Of a DNA stretch of 64,000 nucleotides, positions 13,700 to 27,410 are shown piece by piece. Made by a program: the position numbers and the translations under genes. Below the pieces are notes generated by a model. It searched no databases and was not told where the DNA came from. It saw nothing but the letters and a program-made list of their open reading frames with translations. The stretch's first letter is position 1, and each line of letters opens with the position of its first letter. The DNA comes from Selaginella tamariscina (taxonomy: Eukaryota; Streptophyta; Lycopodiopsida; Selaginellales; Selaginellaceae). The stretch is from contig PUQB01000220.1 of assembly GCA_003024785.1 (NCBI GenBank), forward strand, positions 87,217-151,216, read 5' to 3'.

Positions 13700-16600
13700 T
13701 CTTCGTGAATATAAGTTTAAATGTTTTATAAAATTTTAAAATAAATATTTATATATTCTTATACTTACTTGTGGTCTTTCAGAATATCATTAAATTATTA
13801 TACCTTTTAATAAATGTGAATAAATTAGACCAACGCAAAAATAGCAAACTTATTGTAAAACTGATTAAATCAAATCATTAACAACATATTTGTCATAGCA
13901 TTAATTGTTTAAAATGTAAGTTTATAAATCTAGATTAATTTTAGTTTTAATATTGGGATTTATATTTAAAGATGAAAAATCTCATTGTAAATTTTTGAAT
14001 TTTAATTTTAACTTCAATAATTTATAATAATAGTTATATATAATATTCAAATTATATTATATTTAAAAATATACACAATGTGTAATGTGTATTTATGTAT
14101 GTATATAATATTAATTAATATAATTATAACTCTTTATGTTTGAGATTGAGCTAAATTATAGTTATTTGCTTATATGGAACATTAAAAAGATTCTTAACCT
14201 TAGGCTTTGGTTTAACCATATAGAAGTTGTCCATGATTTATTTATTTTAAAATGAAAAATAATTTCTTTTGAATAATATAAAATTGTTAAAAAAAAACAA
14301 TTTTCAACTAATGATAATAACTTCATTTTTAAATATAAGTTTTATATATACACATTTTAAGAGCAAGAACAATGTTAAGCCTTAAAACAAATAAAAGAAA
14401 AAGAAAAAAAAGAAAATCAAATTTTAAATTATATTCATTTTTATCATCCCAATCTTGTTCTTGAGTCAAATCTTAATTAAGGGTTAATAATTTGAGTCAA
14501 AATTTAAAAAAAATTAATTATTTATATACATTTTAATATAATTATATGTTAGTAAGGTCATACATGACACTTATATGGTCAGATATGTGATATGGATCAT
14601 CTATTTTTATTTTATATAAGAGTCTATCATAGTACACACATTTAAATTTATATTTTTTTTTTCATGGTGTAGTCCATTTTTTGAGGTGAGGTGAATTTAT
14701 GAGTTGATGAATTTAGGATTTATTATGAATTTAATTTATCACAAATTTAATTGGTTCCTAATGAATTCAATAAAGTTTATTATTAGTTAATAAGGCATTA
14801 TTTAATTACTTATTCATTCATAAATAAGGTAGAGTATGTAGGAGTGAGGGATGACTAAGCTCATTACTCTTTCTCGGTACATGTGCTAATGTTTCGAACG
14901 TATTAAAGTACTTAAAGAAAGATCATGTGGCAATGTTACAAGATGTAAGCAATGGGCTGGGCACCAAGGGTTATGATGCCATCACAAATAGGTTAGTAAG
15001 GATAAGTTCTTTACATTGAATTAATGTTTTCATTAACTTTATGTTGACTCATTTGACAAATTTAGAAAAAGGTTAACCCATCATGGTAGAAATGTTAGTC
15101 ATTTGTTAAAAAATAAAATACTAAAACAATTAAAAAACACAATGTAAACCAAAAGGAAAACAATTAAAAAAAAAAGAAAAAACCAAAAGATTGTTCTTTA
15201 GATATGAAGAAAGATGATTTTTAAATAGTTTTAAAAATAACTCAAAAGTTATAAATTGCTTAAATAATTTTATTATAATTAGTAAATGATCAAACAACTA
15301 CTAGTTCTTTTAATTCATTATTTTAAAATATTTTATTATAAATTCATTATCTTAAAATCTTTTATGAAGTTTCTAATAAAGATATTTATCACTAATAAAT
15401 CATTTTAATGTAATTGTTATCTATCATTGTTAAAATTTTATAAGTATACTATCTTTCTCTCATTAAACCAACTGGAAAAGAGGCGAACTAATTATTATAA
15501 AACAACTCATTTATCGTACATATGGATAATGCATAATATATTTGACATTCCCCCCAATGTCTCTTGTTATATTCAATTATGTGATGATAACTTTAACATT
15601 CTTTTGCCTTTTTAAAATACTGACATCACATATTAAGTAATATAATGTGTGTTAAAATGCAGCCTTTTTATTTATATTTAAAGGTAGTGTGAAGATGTTT
15701 TCCACAAAAATTAAATTCTCTCTAATACCAAATGTAAAAGTATTATCTCTCTTCATTGAAATCAATTGAAAAAAGATTAGTTAATTGTTATGGGAGGTCC
15801 CTTGTACCTTACACATGAATGATGTACAATCTATCCAATCTTGTTAATAGACTTTAGTTGTATATTAAAGAAATTTCCCATTTATTTGGAGAATACCACT
15901 CTAAAATAATATAATAACTTGAGTTCTGACATATGTATGGATCTTAACCAATTTCTTAATTGTTTTAAACATAATTTTAAGAAGGTTAAGAATTTAGATT
16001 ATGCTTTTCAATAATTATATTTACTTTGTCAATAACTTGGTAAGTTAGTTATACATTTTGATATGTAATTTAGAAATTTGTTGTAACGTGTCACTCTAAC
16101 ATGTTATTCTCTTGTATAGATTTTACTTCATAGTCACCATCCCCCATTACTTGGTGAGAGTTGGGGTTGAGGTAATTGTGTTTAAAAAAGCAATTCTTGA
16201 GGCAATCTTAGTGGTCATCCAAACCATGCCCATTATTAAGCTTGTTGAACTCCTAAATGCATATCAAGGACTTGTAATATCTATTTCAATTGGCACTATT
16301 ACTAAGGCTAAAATTATATCAATTACTAGTTACTCCAATTATTGTTGTGGTTGTTAATAAAGGCTTTGAAAATGATTTTGTAAACAATACCTCTACAAGT
16401 ATTAGGAACCCAATAATTACACATGTAGTAAAGGGATCGTGTTAGTATATGCTTCCTTTTATGTTGATATAGGTCATCACTTCATATACAAAAGATACAT
16501 ACAAATATAAAAGTTTGTAAATATATTTAATTATTGGACTTGAAGAGTTAAGTTTCATTATTCACACACGTATAAGCGTTTCTCTGTAATGTGTTCGTTA

Positions 16601-16800
16601 AACATGTGGTATTATCAATATTTAAAACGTGGTTATTATTAATATATTCATTATATTGAAAAGCGGTGAGCAATAAAGAGCATACTTCCACCTATATATA
16701 TTTATGCATATGTATACAAATGAATATAATACATGGAATCGATAGAAGAGTGAACTCATAAATTTTGTAATTTAAGTATATACAAACACGAATATTAAAC
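13700..16800. other. AT-rich intergenic DNA
   Basis: Long AT-rich stretch with poly(A)/poly(T) runs. No credible coding region, tRNA or terminal repeat was seen. Short chance ORFs near 15430 and 16112 have no recognisable domain. Confidence 0.55.
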
Positions 16801-16819
16801 ATGCATATACACACCATAT

Positions 16820-17375
16820 AGTGTGTGCATATGTGTGTACAACCTCAGTATACAGTTCAATATGGTTTAAACGCAAATAAAACCATCTTAAAGACCAACA
16901 TGTTTACTCAGATATACACATATTTATACACAGTTATACACAGTTATACATCTATATATTGAGTGTGTATAACTGTGTGTGTAAAATATCAGTCAAAAAT
17001 GTGGGTAAAGCCCAAAGAGGTTTAAACGTGAACAAAATCGTCATAAAAGATCCGAATCAGATTATACACATATATGTGCATGTGTACGGATTGTAAAGTA
17101 TATACCCATATACAAGCATATAGAGATGTAGATACAAAACCTCAGTTCATGGTATTGTGCATAGACGTAAGCATATGTAAGGCTACCAGTAATTATGAAG
17201 ACTTTTGTTACTTTATACACTTTATATAATACATGTACCTGCGTATAAAGATGTGTGTGTCTGTGTAGATATAAAACCTTAGTCCATGGTATGTGTGCAT
17301 ATATGTGTGTATATGTATGCCTACCAGTAATTATGAGACCTTCTGTTACTTTGTATTATTAATATAAACATGTAT
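16820..17375. repeat. Two short degenerate repeat families
   Basis: A block with GTTTAAACG and AAAATCGTCATAAAAGA occurs near 16866 and 17022. A second block, with CATGGTAT followed by CTACCAGTAATTATGA and TTCTGTTACTTT, occurs near 17150-17215 and 17284-17352, about 148 bp apart. Both are embedded in TATGTGTGTATA-type microsatellite sequence. Confidence 0.5.
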
Positions 17376-17653
17376 GGGGCCTCTGCACAATGCAGCCCCC
17401 TGCGATGTAGCAGTTGCCAATTTTCAATGGTTAATTAATTTTAATAACTAATTAATAATTAATTAAATCTGTTTTATATAATGACATGCATGAGTTATCA
17501 TCAGCGTTTACAAAATTTAAAATTTTAACTTATAAAATTTCCTACAACTTTGAAATAAAAAAGGAAATACATAAATCCAGTCGTAAACTTCCTGTAATTA
17601 AAAAAGTTTATAAGTAAGATTTTCTAAAACTTGTGATTTTAAATGGTACCTTT

Positions 17654-19768
17654 TTACATGAGATGCTTAGCATACTTCCCAGAAGCTTTCCAATGTTGAA
17701 CTGCTAAATGAATGGGAAACTCATCCATTGGTGACCCATGTAAAGCAATTCTCAACGGAGAATCCATAGTGCTGGTTTTCAATCTATTTCTCCACTTATC
17801 TTTGATATGGCTTAACTTGCTAAATCCTCTTTCACAAATAGCTGTACTACAACACTGAACCATTCCAAGTCCTCCCAACTTAACAAGCTCTGAGTACTTC
17901 TCTTGGTAAGCTCTCACAGACATAATAATCTTCATCACCTCCAAGAAACTTTTTCCTTGCCATTCTGTTGAAGCTTGAACTTTGAACTTCTTGTACTCAG
18001 CTAGAACAGCTTCCTTAGATAAGAGCTTGAGAAAGCTCTTCCCAACAACCTGTTTGTCTTCTCCATAAAACCTCAAAAGAGCATCAACTTCCAAAATACC
18101 ATAATCCTTCAAAGCTCTATTACTTGTAGGCATATGCAAAGGACTAAGTGCTTTGAAGTTCTCCAAGACACATGCCTCCTTAAACCTTCTCTTTAACTCT
18201 CCACCACCACTTTTGAGAAGTCTTGCTGGAATTGTAGAGCCAAATCTAAATCTTTTTAGCTCAATCCCTCTATAAAAGCATCCTTTCATAGCCCCTCTAA
18301 GTGCATGCAATTGTCCATTTATTGGACCATAATTAGGAACAAGTACATACCCTTTGTTGTCTATCTTTGAGGCATTAAGATCCATAGGTGCTTCCTCTAG
18401 AAACTCCATCTTTATTTGTCTAATGCATGTCTCCACTAGTCTTGCCACTAAGGTTACGTCCAAAACATTTTTCTAAAAGTCAAGGTTCAAGTCAGTGACC
18501 AAACGTAAAACATCAGCCATAAAATGCAATATGTAAACCACTGTAAAATCTGCTAGCTTCTGAAAAGAGTAGGTTTCTCCTCCTTCAAGATCTCCATGAC
18601 ATGCTCAAAGTTTGTATAAAGCTTGTGAACAGCTGCATGTCTAGACAACCATCTGGTCCCTTGAATTGCTTCAAGCTTACTTGGAATATAAGCAAGTTCT
18701 TCCTGTAAGCTTTGCAAGTGACTTGATCTTTGAGAGCTCCTAGAAAAAAAGGTTGCTACAGAATTCACCAATTTATCCACTCTTGTCATCATCTCTTTGC
18801 ACCTCACATCCTGCACAATCCCCCTGCCAGATTACTTCTATGAGCTACACAATGCAAAGATGTGATGAAAGGATTGACTTGCTTCAACCTTGTAGCAACT
18901 CCAGTATTTCTCCCTACCATCACAGAGGCTCCATCGCTGCCAAATGCTACTAGCTTGCTCATGTCCAAACCAAGCTCCATAATTTTCTTGAAAATAGCCT
19001 CCGCATTATTATCTGTTAAGGCTAATAATCCTAAATGAGCATGCTTAACTTCGGCCTCTTCAACGTAGCAAACATAGCAAATCAAGTGTTGAACAGTGCT
19101 TATATCTGTGGCCTCATCAATCATAAGCCCAAACCAAGGACTTTGATTGATCCTTTGAGAAACATTCTTCTCTAAAATGTGGTTGATGCTAGAAATGAAC
19201 TTTTTGCATGCCTTGTCATTGTTGTAATGTGAAGGCAAATGACAACCAGTAGACTTCAAGAGCAAGCACAAAGACTGAAACTTGTTGAGGGAGAGATCCT
19301 CTTTTCCAACAAATAAAGCAGCCTTGAAGAGTGTTGTTAGCTGCTCATCCACATGAACTTGCTGTTCTCAACAACTGTATCCAAAGAACCTTTTCCTTTT
19401 TCCATCAACCATATGACATTCTTGTGAGCTGAGCTTCTAGCATGTTCCTGAAAGGCTGAGGTTCTGATATTTGTAGCTCCATTTTAGCCAAAAGTAGTCC
19501 TGTTACCCCTGTCCTGCTTGCAAGCTACACAAAACACTCTTCCTTTGTCATAATCAAATCTTAGCCAATCATACTCTAACACCCAACTTGATATCCAAAG
19601 CTTTCTTGCATCTCTAATCATGTTTTCTTCAGGCTCTTGATTTTCAATCACTACTTCACCTTCCTGATTCAATGGTTTTTCTACTCTGTCAAACCAGCTA
19701 TCCAATGGTCCATTTTTCATTTTTTTCCTCTTACGTTCGTGCTCAAGCTCATGTTGCTCATTCTCCAT
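17654..19768 (-). pseudogene. hAT-superfamily transposase (ZNF862/KIAA1586-like), decayed
   Basis: Four minus-strand pieces in different frames: 19768-19484 (charged N-terminus, then a TTF-type zinc-finger-like segment with RKLWISSWVLEYDWLRFD and FCVACKQDRG); 19352-18804 (RNase H-like core with GLMIDEATDIS, FGSDGASVMVG and LHCVAHRSNLA, the region holding hAT catalytic acidic residues); 18816-18553 (GTRWLSRHAAV); 18463-17654 (C-terminal dimerisation region with CERGFSKLSHIKDKWRNRL). Breaks near 19480, 19360, 18810 and 18470 make it inactive as written. The domain order matches hAT elements of the zinc-finger-862-like group. No terminal inverted repeats with an 8-bp target duplication were recognised. 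Confidence 0.85.
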
Positions 19769-19787
19769 AAGATTTGATACATTCTAA

Positions 19788-19902
19788 AGAATATATAAAA
19801 ATATACTTTAATTAATGTGAACTACTCAATCTACTACATTGAACTACTCAACACAGTACGTTGAGTAGTTCACATTAATTAAAGTATATTTTTATATATT
19901 CT
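19788..19902. repeat. Perfect 42-bp inverted repeat with 31-bp loop
   Basis: Arm 19788-19829 is the exact reverse complement of 19861-19902; the loop is 19830-19860. The loop itself contains another copy of GAACTACTCAA, so an alternative shorter hairpin is possible. It sits 19 bp upstream of the hAT transposase start, where a terminal or regulatory structure or a small MITE would be expected. Confidence 0.9.
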
Positions 19903-20109
19903 GTTAGAATATTCAATAGCATATTCAGAAGAATATACTACTCTATATAAAAGTCATTTCTTAAAAAGTTTAAATTAAACCTTCGAACTTTCCTTTTATA
20001 TTAAATTAAGAAGGTAGTTTTCCTATATTTAAAAAATGTAAAAGGAACCACTTCCTATAATTATTTCTAGAACTTGAAAATTTAAAAAATAAAACGGTAG
20101 CATGTCATA

Positions 20110-22512
20110 GTTACTCGAAATTTGGTGAACACCTCAGCACCTGTTCTTATCCTTCCTAACCCTGCAAAGCCATATTTCATGGAAGCTGATGCCTCTAACT
20201 TCGTTATTGGTGGAGTGTTGTCCCAAGAAAGTCCAAATCATCTTCTCCATCCCATTACTTTTTTTTTTTCACAAGTTCATTGCACCTGAGATCAACTACA
20301 ATGTCTACAATAAGGAGCCGCTAGCGATCGTCGATGCCTTTGAGGAGTGATGCAGATTCCTTAAAGGTTCCCTGCATGTGATTAAGGTGTATTGTGATGA
20401 CAAGAACCTCCAGTACTGGGCAACAGCACGAGTTCTCAATCGACGTCAGGCGATGGGCACAGTCTTTGTCCCGGTTCGATACGTGATTATTCATCATCCC
20501 GGTCGAAAGTAGATGCTTTATCTCATTGCAGTTACTAGCTCCAGTACCAGGTGAAATCCGATTTGATCAACAAGAACAAGTCATCATGAGCTCACCAGTT
20601 GTTGGTAATGCGCTTTCCTTTCTTCTGCTCCAGTTGACACTTCATTTTTGGATCTAATCCGAGAAAATCTCCCTCAAGACGAGTTTGCTCGTGATGTCCT
20701 TGCACATGTTCGACGAGTTCAGCCATTGTCTTCAGGGTCACAACTACGAGATTATGCTGCTTTCCATCTTCATAATGGGTTGCTGTACCACCACATCCAA
20801 ATCTATGTTCCGGACGGAGAACTGAGGTTGCGAGCTGTCCAACACTGCCATGACAACACAGCTGCAGGACATTTTGGCATTCGAAGACGATCGAGCTGGT
20901 ACAACGTGTGTTCTGGTGGCCTCGGCTTCGGTGTATGTTGAGAGATTTGTGCGATCTTGTGACACGTGCCAGCGTACAAAGCTTCCTCGTCATCGACCGG
21001 TTGGACTACTACAGCCTCTTCCTATTGCTCAGCGGCCATGGTCATCCATCACCATGGATTTCCTCACGGATTTACCGCCTTCTAGAGGGTTTGATGCTGT
21101 CCTAGTCATTGTTGATCTTCTCTCTAAGATGGCGCACTTTGTTCCCTGCAACAAGACATGTTCGGGTCCTGATGCTGCAGATCTGGTGTACCGGGAGGTG
21201 TTCCGTCTTCATGGTCTTCCTGATGAACTTGTCACTGATCGAGGTCCCCAGTTCACTTCGGCATTCTGGCGGAGATTCCTAGATTGACTACGTATCACGG
21301 GAAGCTCTACTGCACATCATCCTGAAACAATGGACAATCGGAGCGCACGATTCAGACTCTGGAACAATATCTCCGGTGTTTCATTTCTCATCTGCAAGAT
21401 GATTGGGTCGATCTCCTTCCTGCTGCCGAGTTCGCGTATAACAACACGGCACACTCATCCATAGGTGTGTCGCCATTTTTCGCGTTCTCTGGTGTTCATC
21501 CTCGCTGGTCCTACAGCTTGCCCGTGGTTCCTGGCCTCACCACTGCTGCCGATGATCGTGTTGAGCATCTCCAACAGGTCCATGAAGAAGTGCAGCATCA
21601 TCTTCAACGCGCTCAGGATTTGCAACAACAAGCTGTTGATCGTTCCCGTTCCTCTCCTCAGCATTCACAATTGTGACCAAGTGTGGCTCAACCACACGTC
21701 CCTGTGACAAGCTGGACTATCAACACTTGGGCCATTTTGCATCATCGAAACTCTCTGATGTGACGTTTCGTCTCGAGCTTCCACCAACCATCCGGATCCA
21801 TCCGTGTTCCATGTTTCTTTGTTGGAGCCTTATTATGCTCCTAAACCGGCCGACTTCTTCCACACGTCCCTGTGACAAGTTGAATTATCAACGCTTGGGC
21901 CCATTTTGATGATTCCCTATGACAAGTTGGACTATCAACGCTTGGGCCCATTTTGCATCATCAGCACGTCCCTGTGACAAGCTGGACTATCAATGCTTGG
22001 GCCCATTTTGCATCATCGAGAGACTCTCTGATGTGACGTTTCGTCTCGAGCTTCCACCAACCATCCGGATCCATCCCGTGTTCCATGTTTCTTTGTTGGA
22101 GCCTTATCATGCTCCTTCTGAACCCAATCGACTTCTTCCACCACCTCCTCCAGTTACAGTTGCTAGTGAACCTGAGTTTGAAGTTGCTACAATTCTTGAC
22201 TCTAAACTTGTTCATGGTTAGCTTCACTATTTCGTGGACTGGGTCAGTTATCTGCCTAACGAACGCACTTGGGAGTGCCTACTGCTCATCTTGTTCATGC
22301 TCCTGATCTTGTTGCCGAGTTCCATCATCGATATCCCAAGTGCGCCTAGTGCTCATCTTGTTCATGATCCTGCCATCCGGATCCATCCTGTGTTTCATGT
22401 TTCTTTGTTGGAGCCTTATCATGCTCCTTCTGAACCCAGTCGACTTCTTCCACCACCTCCTCGGGTTACAATTGCTGGTGAACTTGAGTTCAAGGTTGCT
22501 GCAATTCTTGTT
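20110..22512 (+). mobile_element. Ty3/gypsy chromovirus remnant (RNase H, integrase, chromodomain)
   Basis: Starts inside RT/RNase H (PYFMEADASNFVIGGVLSQ near 20170). The integrase zinc-binding region follows (about 20840-20990, HCHDN, AAGHFGI, then CDTCQRTKLPRH). The integrase core is at 21010-21290 (SSITMDFLTDLP, FDAVLVIVDLLSKMAHFVP, LPDELVTDRGPQFTSAFW, with its D and D residues visible). A GPF-type C-terminal module and a chromodomain-like end follow ([18 protein letters not shown] near 22225-22280). The chromodomain places it among chromoviruses. It is 5'-truncated, carries many frameshifts, and the C-terminal module is tandemly repeated. The 3' part reappears at 28915-29050 after a 6.4-kb interruption. 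Confidence 0.85.
21690..22130 (+). repeat. Tandem partial duplications of the integrase C-terminal module
   Basis: The phrase RPCDKLDYQxLGPF recurs at about 21700, 21862, 21918 and 21965. The longer unit through LSDVTFRLELPPTIRIHP is present at 21745-21810 and 22015-22080. At least two extra partial units are inserted in tandem within the chromovirus remnant. Confidence 0.8.
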
Positions 22513-22517
22513 ACAAT

Positions 22518-23130
22518 CCTGGGATTAAAGACCATCTGCAACCTGCAAAAACATTCAAGGAAGAAGAAAAGAACAATAGCAAACCTGAACCACTAGTGGT
22601 GGCTGTGCTACCAATTATCAAAATAGAAAACACAACAACAGCCTTGAAAAAAGGGAAAAAATTCTAAAAGACAAAGTGATAAAGACAAACTTGAAAACCG
22701 TAAGTAAAAGAAATCGAAGAATCAAAAGTAAACTGGTTTGTAAAAGTTACTTTCATAAGAAATAAATTCTTTGTATTAACTGACTGTCCAGATCTCCGTT
22801 TGTACTTTTTTTTTGACTCAATGAACAGCCCTTATCCTCAGCTACAAGCACGTTTTGACCGATTTCCATTCCGAGTTTTCTTCTAGATAATATTCGCTAA
22901 ATACGGTGATTTTGCTTAAACAAATTATAGCTCTTAGCTCTCTCTATTCACATCCATATTCCATAATCTTGGTGCCGTTGGGACGAGCTGGTCCAGATCT
23001 ACATACCCATTTCGTCCGATCTTGATTTATGCTGACATCCGTTCCTACTGGTTTTGGTGTCTTTGCGAAGCCCTTAGCCTGATCTACGTCCACGTGTTTT
23101 CTGATCTCCGTTTCGTCCTTTCTGCTGCTT
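22518..23130. repeat. Direct repeat, copy 1 (partner 27336-28045)
   Basis: Begins TTGGGATTAAAGACCATCTG, continues through GGCTGTGCTACCAATTATCA and GACTGTCCA, and ends with CGTCCACGTGTTTTCTGATC. The same order is found at 27336-28045 with small indels and a 90-120 bp insertion in the second copy. No open frame spans it. Confidence 0.8.
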
Positions 23131-23449
23131 AATACTTGCTAAACACCAGATTGTTGCTTAAACACCCGAATTAAATCAAACGACAATTAATACTTGTTTT
23201 TTTTTTAATAAATTATTATGCTGCACCACATAATTAATAAAAAACTATTGTAAGTACATGCAATATTATTGTATATGCATATATATATATATATACAAAC
23301 GTATATAAATAACATTTATGAGTACATTAACAAATATAATTAACATTCGACTAACACGATTAAACATAGTTAAAAATAAATTAAGGATTTAATTGTAAAA
23401 AGTGTTCATATTCTATGCATGCCAATTTGCATTAGCATATACAGGTTTG

Positions 23450-23520
23450 GTAGGTTGGTTAGCTTGTTAGGTTAACATTTTGAGGTTGCCGGTTCATGTC
23501 CTACTAACATAATTTTTTGA
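23450..23520 (+). ncRNA. tRNA-like (SINE head?) with A and B boxes
   Basis: TTGGTTAGCTTGTTAGG at 23456-23472 resembles a Pol III A box. GGTTCATGTCC at 23491-23501, preceded by GAGGTTGCC, resembles a B box, at tRNA-like spacing. The remaining stems do not fold as a functional tRNA, so a tRNA-derived SINE promoter or relic is more likely. No poly(A) tail or target duplication was established. Confidence 0.3.
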
Positions 23521-23540
23521 TATAGAGGATTTAGGAACGT

Positions 23541-24350
23541 GATTAACTGTTTAAGCATGCAATTAGGCAGGAGGTTAATAACACTTGTTTTCAATTGTAT
23601 TAATTATTTATGTTTAATAGCTTCATACTTAATTAAATTATATAATATTAACCTCATATAATATAGTATAGTATTACACATTCATATATAATATTCCATT
23701 GTTATTATAAATTTTAATACTGCATAACTAATAAAAAAGAACAATTTACAGGGACAATCCTTTTCAAAAAAGGAATTAAAACTCTCTATAAAAGTCAATA
23801 TTTATCTTCTTTTTTAAATGCAATTAGGCTTCTACATAAAAGGCAATTGCCCATTTAAATTAATTGAATGTCATTTAATTGTATACTACAACACATATAT
23901 TTATAATATAGCAAGTGTTAATTTTATTTAATATAATATTCAAATTTAAATATTACAATCCAATACTTTAACAAAATTTATTATTGGATTTACAATTACA
24001 ATTCATTCACATGTATAACCAATAATAATAGTTTAAAAAAATTTATATTTGAACATAAGACATAATACTTTACAAAAGCTTTATTAAATTCATCATTTTC
24101 TCTATGTACAAAGATTAATTTTTGATAGTGTTGCAAATGTGTTGTCCAAAAAACTTTAAGCCACAAAGAACAAAAAATAAAACAAGAATAACAAAGACGA
24201 GATAACATTCGCAAATAACAACATAGTTCAATCAACATAGCATTCTTTTACTCATGTCCCTCCATCGCGATATCCATTTTGCATCATTTTCATCTCGCAA
24301 GCAATGCTCATCTAAAGACCTTCTTAACTAAAAACAAAAGCAAGAAAATC
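23541..24350 (+). repeat. Long inverted repeat, left arm (partner 28057-28857)
   Basis: About 800 bp matching the reverse complement of 28057-28857 with substitutions and short indels. The outer ends are GATTAACTGTTTAAGC (left) and GCTTAAACAGTTAATC (right); the inner ends lie at the AAAACAAAAGCA stretch. No terminal target duplication was seen, so an inverted segmental duplication is as likely as a foldback transposon. Confidence 0.8.
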
Positions 24351-24359
24351 AAAAACCAA

Positions 24360-25790
24360 AAATCCAAAATTATCAGAGTTTTAACCCAAAGGGCCAACAT
24401 GTGGCAACACGTGGCTGCCAAGTGGCTTGTTTCCTACTACATCTAGGGTCCATCAACATAGTACAATAGGTAACAACATTCAACGTCCAAAGTAAAGGGT
24501 TGAGTTATAGTAAAAACTATGACAAAAATCCTAAATCCCAAATCCAAAGGTGCAACTTTGAAATCCAAAACCTGGACACCAAATGTCCCAAGGCTGAAAG
24601 GCCTAAAACACTCATTGCCATGACACAACTAGTTGGCATGGCTTCTCCAAAGATTCCTCCACCTGTTCAAAGATTGAAACGAAGATCGGAAACGGGAGTG
24701 TGTAGATCAAGTTGAGGGCTCTGCAACGACACAAAAACACCACAAACGGAGTTCGGAGGGGCGAGTTACGTCGAAAACCGTTGTGGACCGTCGCCCTAAC
24801 GTTAATTAGCCCTTCGGTTCGCTGCATTCCGCCTCAATCTCGAAGATCGGCGCCGATCCACCCTGTTACACGTTCCACAAATCCACCATGAGTCGTCACC
24901 CTTCTTAACCACATTTTTGCCCCTCTTTGACAGTTCTAATGGTGTAATCAGTCAATTTTATGTTTTGACAAAGCGTACGGAGCAAAACGGACTGTTTGCT
25001 GAGGGAGTCACACCCTTCTCAATGATTTTCTATGTCTTGTTATTGAACAACTCAACCATACCGCATTGTCCACACACCCTTTGCCTACTTATTACATTTC
25101 TTCCGTACTCGTCAACCCATTCACTTGCAAAGGTTACCAAGTTCACAACATTCTTGAACGAATTCTTCCTTATGGACATGAAATTCAAACTTGTAGGTAA
25201 CACTTTCTTTTTTGACCTCACCATGATGGATACACCCTAAATCCTACAAACTGTACACTACATACTTCTTTTTCTAAAAAAAAGTTGAAAACATGTTCAG
25301 ACCTAAACAATAACCTAAACGTGGTTAGTGCAACGGCCAGGAATTGATTTGCTTTGTAACTCTTTCAATACAGCTCAGATCAGTGTGAGTTTGTATCGAT
25401 GGAAAGAGATCGTTGAGATTTACAAGTCTGTACACATGGATATTGAAAATGCTAATATCGTATTACAAATTAAAGGTGAGTTCGGTTTGCCCATACGAAT
25501 TTGCCATTAATACATATGTATAAATAACTAATTGAACTAACAAAAAGGACGACTTAATAATATTACTCAATATAATACAGAGAACTAATTAATATACAAC
25601 TATAAAAAACAAACAAAAAAGGACGATTTAAAAGGTTAGTCCTTTTTAAAAAGGAATTAGGATTCTTCAAAAAGGCAATATTCATCCTTTTCAAACGCAA
25701 AAAAAGGGCGCTACGTAGGATCGGTTTATAGGTTTAGACTAATCAACAATCAAGTGTACATCCAATGGCCAACTTTCTAAGTGGTGGCTA
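24360..25790. other. Unassigned DNA inside the duplicated block
   Basis: Moderate-GC sequence (24600-25260) flanked by AT-rich DNA. Small ORFs near 24500 and 24917 show no domain I recognise. Two ACAAAAAAGGACGA segments lie near 25541 and 25613. Probably transposon debris. Confidence 0.35.
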
Positions 25791-25794
25791 GTAA

Positions 25795-26213
25795 AAAACG
25801 AGAGGAACATAATAGCCACGTCAGCTCATTGATTACTAAGTACAACGAGAAGGACCACCCAGAACAAATCTAGGGCGTAATGAAACAATTCTTACTCTCC
25901 ACAAGTCTTCTACAGAGAGATAGTGTTGACTAGACAGGAGTGTAATAATTATTTGGCTACCTACAAGAAAGAAAATGGTTGCAAACTTGACTTATACTAT
26001 GTAGCACAACTACTATTTGTCTTTAACATTCCTCAGGATATACTGCGTTCGATGGTACTGCTCAACGTAACGCGTGCGATACATGCTCTAAGAGAGCATG
26101 AACCAACTGAGGAGCGAAATACTAACAAAAGCTCACACGTTGGTGAAATTCATTCAATCTTGGGATTAAAGACCATTTGCAACTTGCGAAACATTCAAGG
26201 AAGAAGAAAAGTT
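25795..26213 (+). repeat. Amplified module, direct copy A
   Basis: One of three near-full copies (A direct, B inverted 26316-26790, C direct 26930-27410). A frame at 25923-26120 reads CNNYLATYKKENGCKLDLYYVAQLLFVFNIPQ and could be a protein relic, but I do not recognise it. A fourth fragment lies at 28858-28915. Confidence 0.75.
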
Positions 26214-26304
26214 GCTACAACAGCCTCAGAAAAGGGAAAAAAATTCTAAAAGACAAAGTGATGAAGACAAACTCGAAAACCATAAGTCAAAAAAATCAAA
26301 GAGG

Positions 26305-27410
26305 TTTGCTATTGTTCTTTTCTTCTTCCTTGAATGTTTTGCAGGTTGCAAATGGTCTTTAATCCTAAGATTGATAAATTTCACCAACGTGTGAGCTTTT
26401 GTTAGTATTTTGCTGTTTGATTCCTCAGTTGGTTCATGCTCTCTTAGTCTTTTCTAATGCATTGCACGCGTTACGTTGAGCAGTACCATCGAACGCAAGT
26501 ATTCTATCCTGAGGAATGTTAAAGACAAATAGCAGTTGTGTTGCATAGTACAAGTAAGTTTGCGACCGTTTTCTTCTCATAGGTAGCCAAATAATTGTTA
26601 TACTCCTGTCTAGTCATGTATTCTACACTATCTCTCTGTAGAAGACCTGTGGAGAGTAAGAACTGTTTCATTATGCCCTGGATCTGTCATGGGTGGTCCT
26701 TCTCGTTGTACTTAGTAATCAATGAGGATGTGACTGTTATGTTCCTCTCTTGTCTTTTTCACCACTCTTCGGAGGGCAACCGATGAAATTCAATTTGAAT
26801 GACTGCTTTCTGTTTGGAAAAAATATTTAGACTGAACATCTTGCTTACTTTGTTTGCCGAGATTTACAAGATGTTCAGTCTAATGAAATATTTTTTCAAC
26901 AGAAAGCAGTCATTTTGAATTTCTCCCGAAGAGTGGTGGGCTGGTAAAAAGACGAGAGAGGAACATAACTGCCACATCAGCTCATTGATTACAAGTACAA
27001 CGAGAAGGACCACCCATGACAGATCCAGGGCATAATGAAATAGTCTTACTCTCCACAGGTCTTCTACAGAGAGATAGTGTAATATACATGACTAGACAGA
27101 GTGTAACAATTATTTAGCTACTTACGAAAAAGAAAATGGTCGCAAATTTGACTTGTACTATGCAGCACAACTGCTATTTGTCTTTAACATTCCTCAGGAT
27201 AGAATACTTGCGTTCGATGGTATCGCTCAACGTAACGCGTGCAATGCATGCTAGACAAGACTAAGAGAGCATGAACAATTGAGGAATTAAATAGCGAAAT
27301 ACTAACAAAAGCTCACACGTTGGTGAAATTCATCAATCTTGGGATTAAAGACCATCTGCAACTTGCGAAAACATTCAAGGAAGAAGAAAAGAACAATAGC
27401 AAACCTGAAC
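26305..27410. repeat. Large palindrome with arms of about 540 bp
   Basis: Arm B 26305-26843 is the reverse complement of arm C 26868-27410 with scattered differences. The loop is only about 24 bp (26844-26867). Next to the loop the match includes AAGATGTTCAGTCTAATGAA and its complement. Transcribed, this would form a long hairpin RNA. Confidence 0.8.
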